NCBI GenBank assembly: GCA_963575645.1
Contig: OY754469.1
Location: 45,032,753 to 45,096,752, forward strand
Source: Xanthostigma xanthostigma
Lineage: Eukaryota > Arthropoda > Insecta > Raphidioptera > Raphidiidae
Length of the DNA stretch: 64,000 bases
Reading direction: 5' to 3'
Shown: positions 1 through 10,795 of the stretch, piece by piece
How the letters are laid out: each line of letters opens with the position of its first letter
Numbering within the stretch: the stretch's first letter is position 1
Made by a program: the position numbers and the translations under genes
Notes under the pieces: generated by a model
Told to the model about the DNA's origin: nothing
Seen by the model: only the letters and a program-made list of their open reading frames with translations
The model's database searches: none

Positions 1-344
1 TTATATTTTTTGACTCTAGACTGTAAGATTGCATTCTTCAAATAAGTTTTTTTTTATATTTTAAAATTAACATACATACCTTAACTTTACAGTGTGACCT
101 GTGATTCTTAAATAAATTAATGCTGTTACACTTTGTGAATGCAATGATATTATATTTACATATCTACGTGCAGAAGTTTGCATACTAAGAGAGTAAGAAA
201 TATTTAGTAATTTACATTCCATAAACTGAATATTGTGGAATGCAGAATCAAAATATTACACAGCAAGCTTTTGAACAAGCAGTTACATCCAGTTTAGACG
301 TATATTTATATAATAGCATATTATTCCAAATTAATATTCGAGTA
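1..344. other. AT-rich stretch, nothing recognised
   Basis: No coding signature, terminal repeats or RNA gene could be recognised in this stretch. Confidence 0.5.
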
Positions 345-575
345 ATTACAGTGACGAATTTTTTGCAAAAAAGTTTTGTCTACTTCCATACGTAGCCAAA
401 ACTTTTTTTTCATAAAAAAAATTCGCCTCTGGGATTTGTAGTGTAATTCTTGGTCCTTAATTTAAATTTTACCAAAACTTTAAAAATAGCGTCATGAGAG
501 CTTAACCGTTATTAAGCGAGGGAAAATTATTTGAAATGAAAAGCGCAGGGGGGTATTTGTACATATTCATTGCTC
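345..575 (+). repeat. Diverged copy of a foldback-element arm
   Basis: The part from about 418 to 575 resembles the right arm of the foldback at 6,969-7,399: the same order of landmarks (ATTCGCCT, a TTTAAAAATAGCGTC block, a TTAAGCGAGGG block, GGGTATTTG) is present with many substitutions. The matching left arm is not visible, so this is a truncated or half copy. The match is direct; calling it one family is inference. Confidence 0.6.
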
Positions 576-1442
576 TTAAATTGATATAACGTCTATAATT
601 TTATAATTTCGTAACTTCGTTATCTGATAGCAACGAATCAGATTTTCTGACGGTGTTGTCTACAACCCGATATGAATCTCTTGGCACATACTTCTCGTGT
701 AGAGTGTTTTTGGCTTAGAGATCAAAGTTTTTGAAACTAATAATAACAGATTGAAATTATGAACCGGAATTATGCTTTAATAACCTTAGCACTTCGTAAC
801 CTTAAAAAATATATCGGTATCAATGAAAAATAACACAAATTAAAAATACACGATTCTAAAATAAAAAATCCTTGAAACGGCGCTAAATCTGTAATTAATT
901 AAAGCAATAACAAAACAAAGCAAAAACAGACAAAGCATTTTAAATTATGCTTACATATACAGATTATTACATTTTTAGTTGGCAAAAACAAATACGCGTA
1001 TGAAAATGTAATTGAGGAAACGGCCGATTTTTTCAGTTTGTTTGTCCTGTTTTATTTATTTTTGAGAGGCAATTAGCATTCTCAGCATTTTTTTACTAAC
1101 TGGGAAAATGACGGTACGCAGCTGGTGTTAATAGCTAGTGCTTACTGTCGATGGCTCCCTACAATGTAGAAATAAACAGCTGTTTTTGTTTTCATTTGCG
1201 CTACTCGCGTCAGTCATACATGTATTTTAAGTACACAGCGTTCAAGAATTACTCGCGTTATATAACGTCCACTACTACAATGTTGGATTGCTGAAAGCAA
1301 TGCCAAAAAATTTATTTGATAAATGTTTTTGCTGCTAGATTTGACTGCTAGGTTGCTGTGGCGCTGGGTTTCGTGATGGCTTTTATGTGTTCGCTTCACA
1401 CGATGCGTGTATTGCAGCTGGTTTTGTAAATGAGTTTGATGC
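576..1442. other. AT-rich stretch, nothing recognised
   Basis: A short open frame on the minus strand (about 80 codons near 1,214-1,456) has no domain, no signal peptide and no codon-use contrast with its surroundings. No gene is supported. Confidence 0.5.
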
Positions 1443-1700
1443 TGTAGTGGATACATACATTAAGTAGGTTAAGTTACGTATATTAATTGAAATGTAAACT
1501 ACAAAGGTAGTGTTGATTATAACACTTACTTAAGTGTTCTAGTTAAAACGCATGGGTTAACTTAATTTAAAATGAATTAACTGTAGTGGATACATACATT
1601 AAGTAGGCTAAGTTACGTATATTAATTGAAATGTAAACTGCAAAGGTAGTATTGATTATAACACTTACTTAAGGATATAGTTAAAACGCAAGGATTGCAT
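1443..1700. repeat. Two-copy tandem duplication, period 139 bp
   Basis: A unit starting TGTAGTGGATACATACATT begins at 1,443 and again at 1,582. The copies agree over more than 100 bases with a few substitutions and a small indel near the end. It is a simple local direct duplication with no coding content. Confidence 0.8.
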
Positions 1701-1903
1701 TTCAAATATGATATAAATATATGTATATTGGAAGTCGAGCTGGCTTATTTCGACGTTGGTGTTTGTAAATAAATATGATTAAATCAAATTAAAAAGTATT
1801 ACTAACTCAAAAAGAACCTGAACAACCACCAACAATATACATGGCGATCCTGCCAGCTCAAGGAAACAATACAATGCGCGCGCAGTGGCAGTTCGAATGT
1901 TAA

Positions 1904-2104
1904 CATAGAGATATTACAATAGAATACGCGAGAGAGCAGTGTCTGCAATTAAGAGAGAGAACGTATCTCTATTGTAACTAATGATGCAAAACAATGCTGA
2001 TTTGAGTAAACAAATTTCTGTTTTTTGCAGCGTTCTCTCTCCTAACTGCGAATACTTTCACTTATGGCAAGCAGTAGCGTACTCTAGTTACTTATATATC
2101 TATG
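1904..2104. mobile_element. hAT-like MITE, copy 1 (201 bp)
   Basis: Inverted ends CATAGAGATAT (left) and its near-complement (right) are flanked by a perfect 8-bp duplication, AATGTTAA, at 1,896-1,903 and 2,105-2,112. An 8-bp target duplication is the hallmark of hAT elements. The interior holds a GCAATTAAGAGAGAGAAC block and an inverted GTTCTCTCTC block. It has no coding capacity. Other copies are at 10,581-10,787 and, greatly expanded, at 25,954-27,012. Confidence 0.85.
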
Positions 2105-2130
2105 AATGTTAACAAAAGTGAACGTTTAAT

Positions 2131-2345
2131 GTCTCTGAACAGAACACACATTATGACGCCATGTTTACTTGTCGGCGTTTGCCCATATCGCCCACGTGAC
2201 AAGATACTGTTTTCTGATTGACTCTTGCTCAAGACAAGCACGAAAAATAGCCCCGGTTCTAATTTAGAAATCCATCTTGTGACCAAGCACGCGAGCCCGC
2301 AGTGAAGTCGTTTCCATCTTCGCAGCTAGCGCGCTAGTCGGCACA
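2131..2345 (+). repeat. Dispersed repeat, copy 1 (shared with 6,175-6,345)
   Basis: Starts GTCTCTGAACAG and contains GACAAGATACTGTTT, CTGATTG, TCTTGCTC and GCGAGCCCG blocks in the same order as 6,175-6,345, with indels between them. The class of element is unknown; no terminal repeats or coding region were found. Confidence 0.65.
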
Positions 2346-5311
2346 AATCCCGGCTGTGATTCCAGCGACAAAATCAGACACACTTACATGTGAGTCGCCT
2401 AGAAAGACACCTACCACATCGCCTTTGATAATGTCTACCTCAACTGCAAAACAATTTTGGCAACTGACTGCATAACCTTGACCATTTTTGAACATCGTGT
2501 ACACATGTTCTCTTTTCCTTTATTACAAAAATTCCAGTGTCCAATATGTTTCAATATAGCAAGATTCTAAATGATGTATGTTATAGGTGTGTATGTAGCT
2601 TGACGTTGCAAAGCTGTCCGTTCAATCCTTTGACGATTTTGTTGTATAATTTTTTTAACACTTTTTATAATAATTAAAATTAAATTTTTCTTGTTCTGTA
2701 ACCAGTATAAATGTAGTTTTAAGTTACGAAATGTTAACGTAACGGAATTTCGTAGACTTACCGAAGGTGGATAAATCGAAATTCGGCATCAGCTAGCAAT
2801 AGGGTTGGGTAACTGGTTGGATAACTCAGTTCTGAACCGGCTAAAAATAGAAGATCCGAGGAAGCCGACTCCCTTCTTTCTTACCCGATGGCACAACGGA
2901 TCAGTAACTTAGTTAAACAGATCCCCCCTCTGCCTACGACCTCAATACCAACAATACATACTGTTTTCTGATCTTCCAGTCGGCTATTAAACTTTAGCGT
3001 TGGTTGAGTAACTATTACACAATTTCCTATTATTGAATACTTCACACAGTACATTTATTTATCTCAGCAGTTACCTCAGTACTGCCCACGGTACTAACTG
3101 TCAATTTATGTCACAACTCGATGAAGCACAATGTCTCTGTATCCCGTGGTTTACATATCCGCTGGATAGTCTTTCTTTTCTTGCCTTCATTGTTGTCTGT
3201 AATTTGGCGATAAAGCCCTTTTTACCTACGCATATTGTTAGAACAACAATCAAGCCAATTGTTGTCTCCCAGAACAATATATGTGTAATTGTTAGAATGA
3301 CGAGTCGATTGTTGCTCCCACAACAATCTGTGTATCATTGTTTCGTCTCACGAAATTTTTTGTCGTCCCAACGGGGAGATTGTAACAGTATCTTCGGGTT
3401 CAGACGACATCTCTGATGTAGTTTGGACACTGTCCGGCGTATACCTACTGTCTGACTTTGTAAGCAGCTGAAGATTAACAACTGTTTCTTGTGTAGCGTC
3501 AAATCGGAACCCCGTTCGTTCTGTACTTCTATAGTATAGAATAAGTGTTATAGTAGCGGCATATAAAGTGTACCCAAGTCAGATCTTTCGTTAACGAGCA
3601 CCTGTCCCTCGGGATATCGCGTCTCCAGAACTTGTTAGCTCCAAACATCCATATATACATATGTAAGTTGCTGTTGCTAACCGACAAAGACTATACGGCG
3701 ACAAGGTAAGAGTGACAAAGCTTCTGCTTTAATAAAAGTCACTGTCCGTGAAAAAAATCAATGCGACACCTCTTTTAATTCGCTTTTGCACAACACTTAC
3801 AAAAGCGCCGTATTTACATCTACCTACATCATTTATTTATTTTCCTCTTTTAGTGGCGTTTGTGAGTCGGAGGACTGGTAAATATTTTGAGTCGGAATAA
3901 AACTACCTTCCCCCCCGTTTTCGAGGATGCTGAACACGATGGCGGCGTCAGAATTATTCGTTGGCGTCAAAAGTAAGTCTCCTGAAAATTTCATGAAAGA
4001 AATATCATTTTTGCAGGAGAAAAAATTAAAAACGAAAAACACGGTTTTTTCGATATTTCTCTGAATCTTTAAGGTTATGTGAAAAAATTATATTTATAAA
4101 AGTTGTAGATCCTTTTAATACCTACAACATTTCCATACAACATTTTTCGATTGGAGGTCAACTTTCGCCGGAAATAACGAAATACCGCGTTTGACCCCTA
4201 AAGCGCGCCTCTCACAGCCCTCCAACCTTTTACGCATTTAAATTTTTGGTTTCTGTATTTCTGACGGCAGTTTCTTCCCTTCCTCATGATTCGTTTTCTG
4301 TTACTAATTTTGTTCTTGTCAAAAGCTAACTTCACTGGTCTACTATGCCATGTAAGTTTTTGTTCAAGTATTTAAAGGTGCAAAGATATAACAATTCTGA
4401 AATACGTAAATTACAGTCTGATATTCTGTAGTTCATTAATAGAACCTACAGTTAAATGTGGCACTCTCGATCATTGTCTGACAAACTTGTTAACGCAGCA
4501 TACGTCGCTCTAGTTCCAATTTACATATCACATAAATTACCAACAATGCACCGCGCTGCTTTGGCTGATTAACGCAAAACCAACATACGTTATGCCTACC
4601 GAATACTAACCTCCCCATTTTCTATAGGTATATATCAAGTTCAATTCTACGTTTCAACTGTGATCGCGGTTTCTTAAAGTGATGTAGTGATATAATATAG
4701 TGATGTGTCGCTCCTGAGCTAGTCGTTCATAATGAACGACTTCTTTCTCGGAGCGGAGCGACTCGCTCTTTTTTTTGTGAGTGACTCACTCCGAGCGCCA
4801 TTGCTCTGTGCTGAGCTGTTTTGTACTGTTGCATTCGCACATTTGCAGAGCGCACACAGCACAGGGCCCAGAAACACTAGTGAACTTTGCACGTACGGAG
4901 TTATCTTTGCTGAGTCGTTTGAATAACACACTGTTTACAGTGACTTAAACCATTCACATTGACGTCGTTGACAAAGATATAATATTGTAACAATAAACAT
5001 TATTATTGTTAATCTTTTATTGTACTTTTTAGGAAAACACAGGGCTCAACTTGAAGTAAGATTTAGTTATTATTTTGTCGCAATTGGCTCATTCGATCAG
5101 AAGATATGCGAATTTAATGTTTTCAAAAAGTCATTAGTGCAACAAAGAAGTGTCTAGCTATTCGTAGCGTTGCACTAAAACAGTTTAGTATCCAGTGTGA
5201 TGGGATTCGACGAGGGGGTTTGGCAAAAAAGTGAATATAACCCCTTAAAGACAAATTCATATACTTTGAAACAAAAAGCTCGGAGGGTATTGGGATATAA
5301 TATAATAATGT
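2346..5311. other. Long gene-free stretch
   Basis: No convincing gene. A 127-codon open frame at 3,033-3,416 has no recognisable domain and runs across local AACAATC/GATTGTTG repeats (about 3,240-3,350), so it is probably chance. Region 3,900-4,230 holds low-complexity A/T runs; 4,700-4,930 holds GAGCG/CGCTC-rich inverted motifs. No terminal-repeat element could be bounded. Confidence 0.45.
4721..4741. repeat. Short perfect palindrome
   Basis: Two 10-bp arms AGTCGTTCAT and ATGAACGACT are separated by a single A. Further GAGCGGAGCG/CGACTCGCTC inverted motifs follow directly, suggesting the edge of an unbounded foldback element. Confidence 0.7.
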
Positions 5312-5745
5312 GTACTAGTGTGACCTGTGCGAATTATTCGCACTAAATAAGTATAATAATTATCACTTTACAAAATTGTTTTTTAAATATGATTGCAATT
5401 CGTTTCTAATTTTGCACACTGCTTATAACGTTCTTCTTTTTGTTGTATTACAATATGAAGCTCAGATGACAGATAAAAGAAATATTTTACTAAAATTGTC
5501 ATATAGAGGCGCAAGTAGCAAAAGTGTTGAGCTAAGCCGCCAGATGGCATCATGCAGCGTTGCCCGTCAGCGTTACTGTTAATTAATTTACAAAAACAAA
5601 AGCAATAATAATTTTTTTAGTTGTCGATGTCAGTAGAGTAAGCAATTATCTGTAAAATGATATATAGTTTATGTGGAGAAATTGTGTGGTTTTTTCTAAA
5701 AAGGGAGGCAAACATCTTAACCTTAACGTATTAATATAATATATG
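5312..5745 (+). repeat. Dispersed repeat, copy A (shared with 40,506-41,075)
   Basis: Begins ACTAGTGTGACCTGTGCG and ends near AACGTATTAATATA. The same sequence recurs at 40,506-41,075 with high similarity in both flanking thirds; the copies differ in the middle. Landmarks include TATAGAGGCGCAAGTAGC and GGAGGCAAACATCTT. There are no clear terminal inverted repeats or target duplications, so the class is unknown. Confidence 0.75.
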
Positions 5746-6174
5746 ATTTTAACATATTTCCAGTTTAATATGCTAGATATATATTTAATAAAATGCTCGG
5801 TTCATATTAATAATAACCGTGACAAAAGTTATTTTCTTTGTGAGTGTCGGTTGCAGATGACAACATTTTTACTTTTATCTCGCAATGTGCTTTTATAAAT
5901 ATACACAACCCGTTTTGAAACATAAAAGAATTGCATAATATCAACGTAGGTAGGTACATTATCTTTGAGCGTAAACGTAAATAAAAAATTGTACAAGATC
6001 ACACAAAAACAGCATCAATAGAACTTTAAAAGCACACGAAATGTTTCTAATTCACTTTAAACGTGTGCTTTTTATATTTAACGGCAGGTTTCATAGAACC
6101 AAATTTTGTTTTAAATCTATTGTACCTGTCCTCCGCGCATTTCAAAGATTCTGCCAAATTTCACATCGTTTATT
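5746..6174. other. AT-rich stretch, nothing recognised
   Basis: Only a weak hairpin (AAAGCACACG with CGTGTGCTTT, about 6,029-6,074) is seen. Confidence 0.5.
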
Positions 6175-6345
6175 GTCTCTGAACAGTGGGCGTTGACAAG
6201 ATACTGTTTCCTGATTGGTTCTTGCTCTGCACAAGCAGGGAACCTAACAAGAAAACAGTCCCACTTCTTATTTTAAAAATCCTACTTGTGAGTTAGCAGG
6301 CGAGCCCGGAGTGACGTCACTTCCAGCCTCGTATAGCCTGCCTGC
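6175..6345 (+). repeat. Dispersed repeat, copy 2 (shared with 2,131-2,345)
   Basis: Same block order as at 2,131-2,345 but about 45 bp shorter, lacking part of the first third. It runs directly into the 181-bp tandem duplication, with which it shares the GAGCCCGGAGTGACG segment. Confidence 0.65.
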
Positions 6346-6639
6346 CAGCCAGCAGACGTCCAAGCAGTGTTTCCAGCCTCGTGTGCAGCGGCCTTGATTT
6401 TGGAGCTCAGTTGTCGATTTGCCCGTTTGCCTGTACATTCCGCGGTTCCCATATACGCTATATTACTTACACGTGTGGTTGGGTGTCCGCAGTGACGTCA
6501 CTTCCAGCCTCGTAGCCTGCCTGCCGGCCAGCAGACGTCCAAGCAGTGTTTCCAGTCTCGTGTGCAGCGGCCTTGATTTTGGAGCTCAGTTGTTGATTTG
6601 CCCGTTTGCCTGTACATTCCACAGTTCCCTTATAAGCTA
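6312..6639 (+). repeat. 181-bp tandem duplication, second copy split by a pogo-like insertion
   Basis: The sequence from GTGACGTCACTTCCAGCC at 6,311 repeats at 6,492 with a period of 181 bp and few changes. The second copy is interrupted at 6,640 by the pogo-like element and resumes at about 7,620 (TTATACACGTGTG, matching TTACACGTGTGG of copy 1). The insertion therefore postdates the duplication. Confidence 0.85.
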
Positions 6640-7619
6640 CAGTAGAACGCCGATTAACCGAATCACCAATTATCCGAATCGGTCCTAAGCGTAATATAAA
6701 AAATTAAAACCAAGTAATTTTTCAATAAAAACAAGTTTTGTGGGGACGCAAGAATACAAAAATGCGAGTGACAATTGCCGTGTAGACTCTACAATGGTAT
6801 CAGCACACGTCGAAGTTGAAACTCGCTGGAGTCCAGATATATTTCAACTGTTATGGTTGAAAGCTAGAGGCAAAACACTACATAATTATAATTATTCAAT
6901 ACGCACATAAATTTGGAAAAAATTAGATGAAAATAACAAAGAAATCCTTTCCAAAAATGTGTATTTTCAATTAAGAGTATTCGTCCCTGCAAATACCCCC
7001 TGCACCCTTCATCTCAAATCTTTTCCCCTCGCCTAAAAACGGTTCGCGCTCTCCCGACGCTATTTTTAAAGCTAGAGAGTTCTGGTAAACGCCAAATGAA
7101 AGACAAAGAATCAGACTACAGATCCTTCAGGCGAATTGTTTGAAAAACAGTTTCGCCTACGTGTGAAATATTACGTAACTTATTATTTTTTTCAAAAGGT
7201 TGTAAGTTTTTTCGGGAATTTTTTTTCAAAAAATTCGCCTGAAGGATCTGTAGTCTGATTCTTTGTCTTTCATTTGGCGTTTACCAGAACCCTCTAGCTT
7301 TAAAAATAGCGTCGGGAGAGCGCGAACCGTTTTTAAGCGAGGGGAAAAATTTGAGATGAAGGGTGCAAAGGGTATTTGCAGGGACGAATACTCTTAATTA
7401 ATTAAGCGCTTTTGGACAATTATAAATCCATCTTCAAAAAAGTTTTTTTATAAAAATCATAAAAATTATCAAAACTTAAAAACTATCACTAAAAAGGAAT
7501 TCAAGACACTGCGTTTTGCGTCGTTTTTCTTTATTGCCAGTCTATGTCCGACTATCCGAATTTGCGATTATCCGAATCGACCCCGGTCCCAAATAATTCG
7601 GATAATCGGCGTTCTACTG
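6640..7619. mobile_element. Pogo/Tigger-like non-autonomous element (980 bp)
   Basis: Ends are CAGTAGAACGCCGATTA and its exact complement TAATCGGCGTTCTACTG, followed inward on both sides by TCCGAAT motifs. TA precedes the left end; the right flank reads TT, a probable decay of the expected TA. TA duplication and CAG-type termini with internal TCCGAAT repeats fit pogo-like members of Tc1/mariner. No transposase remains. A 431-bp foldback is nested inside (6,969-7,399). Confidence 0.8.
6969..7399. mobile_element. Foldback element nested in the pogo-like element
   Basis: The left arm of about 178 bp (from AATTAAGAGTATTCGTCCC) and the right arm ending GGGACGAATACTCTTAATT are near-perfect complements, separated by about 75 bp. 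It has no coding capacity. A diverged half copy lies at 345-575, so this is a mobile family and not a local inversion. Confidence 0.85.
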
Positions 7620-7915
7620 TTTATACACGTGTGTTTGGGTGTGTGGATGTTATACATGCGTGGAGAGTGGTTTATATCGCGAACAGTGTCTTCCTTCCTA
7701 CTTTCTTTTTCACACTATTTACCGCAATCTAATTCCCTTAAAGTGGTTTACGCTCGCAAGTACTTTATGCTAATGTTTCAAAAGTAATCATTTCAGTGCT
7801 CAGAGATGAAACGTCTTCGTACGAGAAGAAAGCCGGACACACAATTCAAAAAAAAAAAACGAGTGTGCTTTAGACCGTGACTGTTTTATAAATAAAAGTC
7901 TTATACAGTATGTAA

Positions 7916-8461
7916 ACGCGTAAGGTGCACATAAGGAAATTAACATTGGGAAAAAATGCCTGGATCAGAGTGAGCCTTGAATCTTGTTTTTCAATTTGAC
8001 AGATAATATTCTTTTGCAAAATGGATGTCTATACTACCGAAGAAAATATTCAAATGATTACAACATAATCGGACTTTTTTTATTAATGGGACATTTAATT
8101 CCCAAAAATACTTAAATATGGTGCGAGATCAAATATCTCCGCCTATTCGTGTTGAACCTAAAGACATTGGGTCACTGAATTACCAACGCGCATACGTCAT
8201 ACCAGTCAGACAATTTTTGAATGAAATGTTTCCAAACAGATAGACTTGTTTTTTTGTTTTATTTTTGTACAAAAAAATAATAGTTTATAAAAGCTTTTTG
8301 TTATTAGAAAAGCCAACTAAATAAAAATAAATCAAAATAAAATAGAAATCCTTAAGATTACCACGATAACTCAATAGAAATAACAATTAATGCAGTCATG
8401 GCTAACTCTGATCCAAGTATTTTTTCTCAATCCTATGTGCACCTTACGCGTTTACATACTG
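7916..8461 (+). mobile_element. Tc1/mariner-like element, internally deleted (546 bp)
   Basis: Long inverted ends start CAGTATGTAAACGCGTAAGG and extend for about 70 bp (GTGCACATA, TGGATCAGAGT blocks on both sides). TA dinucleotides flank both ends (7,914-7,915 and 8,462-8,463), as Tc1/mariner elements require. The interior keeps only a short DDE-type transposase remnant (8,064-8,243). Confidence 0.85.
8064..8243 (+). pseudogene. Transposase remnant of the mariner-like element
   Basis: A frame of 60 codons ending in TAG at 8,241 reads a FFINGTFNSQKYLNM segment and later RQFLNEMFPNR. This pattern is typical of the stretch just before the third catalytic residue in Tc1/mariner-type DDE transposases. 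A complete transposase of this superfamily is about 340-350 residues, so most is lost; the stop falls at the usual FPNRW(I/L)GR position. There is no start codon in context. It lies inside matching inverted ends, which supports the assignment. Not functional. Confidence 0.6.
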
Positions 8462-8500
8462 TATACTTACCTACATAAATAAATAATTAAAATAATTTTC

Positions 8501-8889
8501 ACAAACGGTTTTTCTTGTGATATTGAGGATGTACCCAGTCATTTACAAATGAACGTGATTGAGGTCCAATCTAATGATACTCTCAAAACTCTTCCTTTGA
8601 AATCAAAGATCTTGTTAAATTTTATGGCAGTTTGCTATCTAATTTTGACGAATTGAAAAGGTTTACTCTGCAATTAATTACAATTTTTGGTAGTACTTAC
8701 TTATGCGAACAAACCTTTTCGATTCTCAATTACAGAAAAAATAAATATGCTTCTCGTCTCACAGATGAGCATTTGAGAGCTATTCAACAAATTGCAACTA
8801 CAAACCTGGAAACTAACATACAACAAATAGCCACTCAAATACAGCCTCAACGTCACACTAATTTTTGTAAAAGAAAAGTTCTCGTTTAA
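8501..8889 (+). pseudogene. hAT transposase C-terminal remnant, frameshifted
   Basis: The open part from 8,632 encodes a hAT C-terminal dimerisation region: FGSTYLCEQTFSILNYRKNK followed by RLTDEHLRA, a hallmark order in hAT transposases of the ZBED5/GTF2IRD2-like group. Upstream, at about 8,519-8,592, a second frame reads DIEDVPSHLQMNVIEVQSND, which belongs before it in the family; the two are separated by a frameshift near 8,593. Everything N-terminal of this is missing. A hAT-like right terminus follows at 9,006-9,024. Only about 85 C-terminal residues are intact against more than 500 for a full protein, so it is a pseudogene. Confidence 0.75.
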
Positions 8890-9072
8890 ATTTTTAATAA
8901 AATTCAAATAAAATGTTTTCGAATTTTTAATATCACAAATACCTATTATTAAAATTATGAACAAGTGCGGCCCTTTATTTTGCCACTATGTGGCCCTTGC
9001 CTGCCAAAAGGTTACCGACCGCTGTTTTAGACCACACGACTGAAGTAAATCTTATTTAGCTCCATCTATATA

Positions 9073-9330
9073 AGGGTCGGCAACCTTTTGAGACGGAACA
9101 GCCAAAAATTACAATTTACAAAATTTCCCAGTTTTTAAAGAGCCACTAAACATTTTCGTTTCAGAATTATAGTATTTGCTTATATAGGTATAATATATAT
9201 ATATCCGAGGACGACACGTCGCGACGGGGACGGTGCGGATGAGACGCGAGTGGAAATGACTGAGAGATAGACATGGTGCTAAATCATGGATCGATTGGAT
9301 GATTTTTACGGGTTTATATATATAAGGGCT
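9073..9330 (-). mobile_element. Truncated hAT MITE, sister of 32,311-32,653
   Basis: Reads GGGTCGGCAACCTTTTGAGA, then AAGAGCCACTA, TCCGAGGACGACACGTCGCG and ATCATGGATCGATTGGA, all matching 32,311-32,653 in opposite orientation. The far terminus is missing and replaced by TATATA-rich sequence, so this copy is truncated. Confidence 0.75.
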
Positions 9331-9746
9331 TATAAAAAAAGTATGAACGCAAGTAACGGTCTGCTATAATGTGTATTTGCTTTATAACTAGTGTTTTCGA
9401 CAATGTTTTCTTTCTTTTTTTCTTCCTTTTTTGTATCTAATGCTATTCAGCGTTTATTTTTCGTCTTTATGTAAACCCATTTTTCAAAAATGCATTCAAC
9501 GTATAATGGCCCTGCTTAAGATAAACGCTCCATAGTTTTATATCAAAGTATACTTTGTAATGTAATACTATTCTCTATATTTACACTAAAATATTTTCAT
9601 ACGTTTTTTATTGGTCTTATTAAAAAAAAATCAATTCTTGCAAAATTTATAATATAAGATAGTTATTTAGTCAGTCGAGATTTTCAAAATCTATTTGACA
9701 TGTCAGAAACACAAAATAAAACATTTAAAATACAATCAGATACACA
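9331..9746. other. AT-rich stretch, possible LINE 3' untranslated region
   Basis: No coding content. The part adjoining 9,747 is probably the 3' untranslated tail of the non-LTR remnant encoded on the minus strand at 9,747-9,974. That is inference from position only. Confidence 0.35.
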
Positions 9747-9974
9747 TTAAAATTTAGAAGATAAAAACTCATCAACGCTATAAAAACATTTATCTAATAA
9801 AAAACATTTTAATTTATTTTTAAAATTTGTTAAGGTTTTTGCATCTTTAATAATTAAAATAGGTATTTTATTGTAAATCATACCGCAAACATACTTCGGA
9901 CTTTTTTTAAATAAACAACAAATAGAAAAAGAACTAGGGCACCGTTCACTATAAAAAATGTTTTTTTTTTTCAA
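9747..9974 (-). pseudogene. Non-LTR retrotransposon reverse transcriptase, C-terminal scrap
   Basis: A 75-codon frame ends with the pattern YNKIPILI...FKNKLKCFLLDKCFYSV followed by DEFL. This 'YN-LP ... FK--LK-FLL---FYSV-E(F/Y)' ending is shared by many insect Jockey/CR1-type ORF2 proteins. A full ORF2 is around 900 residues; only the last part remains, consistent with 5' truncation. The first Met is probably not a real start. There is no poly(A) or short-repeat tail that I can define. Identification is from family pattern, not from a database search. Confidence 0.55.
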
Positions 9975-10572
9975 ATATCACCTCCGTTATTTTGCAATGA
10001 TTCTATTTTCCAAAAAATCTAGATTTATCATTCCGCTGATTATTGCATTATATAACGCGCAAATAAGAAATTAAGGACATCGTTATCCAGTTTCTATTGA
10101 TTATCGCTTAAAACAGTTATTATATCAATAAATCGCGCTACTTGGGAATTTATTTATAACATAACAACATAAATATAACAACATTATACATATTAAATTA
10201 TTTCGTTGAACAGCTTGCAGGAAGTTCACGAAACATTTTTATTGGATGCGACAAAATAATCCAGCAACTTTTTATATAAAATAGAAGTATTGGAATTTTT
10301 TTGTAATTATTTAACATATAAATTATAACGTGTCATCTTAGGCCAGTAAAATGAAGACGATTTGACCCTAAATATTTCCACAAAATCACAAAACGGTGCA
10401 TATTTTAGGGAACATTTATATATGATTCACACTCCGTCAAAATTGCACCTTCGTGCAATGACGGCAACTTATTAAAAAAGAGTTACAAAACTGTGTTTCA
10501 TCAGTTTAGTGCTTGTATCTTGTCTAAATTCAATATTGTTGCCATGGAAAAGTTCTTCTAATTTTCAAATTA
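9975..10572. other. AT-rich stretch, nothing recognised
   Basis: No gene, terminal repeats or RNA gene recognised. Confidence 0.5.
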
Positions 10573-10580
10573 GTGGACAC

Positions 10581-10787
10581 CATAGAGATATAAGTAACTA
10601 GAGTTCGTTAGTTCGTATGCTTGCCATAACTGAAAGTGTCCTCAGTTAAGAGAGAGAACGCTACAGAAAACCAGATATATGTTTACTCAAATCAGCATTG
10701 TTTTCTATCATTAGTTACCATAGAGATAAGGAACTTTTCTCGCTCTGAATTGCAGACACTCGCGTACTCTAGTCTAATATCTCTATG
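10581..10787. mobile_element. hAT-like MITE, copy 2 (207 bp)
   Basis: The ends CATAGAGATATAAGTAACTA and their complement match the copy at 1,904-2,104. The flanks are GTGGACAC (10,573-10,580) and GTGGAAAC (10,788-10,795), an 8-bp duplication with one mismatch. The internal GTTCTCTCTC-type arms are in inverted orientation. Non-coding. Confidence 0.85.
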
Positions 10788-10795
10788 GTGGAAAC

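Larger units (their letters stand above)
7876..9024 (+). mobile_element. Probable degraded hAT element with a mariner inserted in it
   Basis: The right end, AAAAGGTTACCGACCGCTG, matches the usual end of a common hAT group (complement of CAGNGGTCGGCAACC). The flanks read CTTTAGAC (7,868-7,875) and TTTTAGAC (9,025-9,032), a plausible 8-bp duplication with one change. Inside are a TA-flanked mariner-like element (7,916-8,461) and a hAT transposase C-terminus (8,501-8,889). The left terminus is not well matched, so the left boundary is inference. Confidence 0.45.

Noticed and set aside
3033-3416. 127-codon open frame on the plus strand
   Set aside because: No domain, no signal peptide and no codon-use contrast. 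It runs through local AACAATC repeats, so it is probably a chance frame.
4719-4931. Mirror-image frames of 64 and 70 codons on both strands
   Set aside because: Both derive from the same inverted GAGCG/CGCTC motifs, and neither shows protein features.
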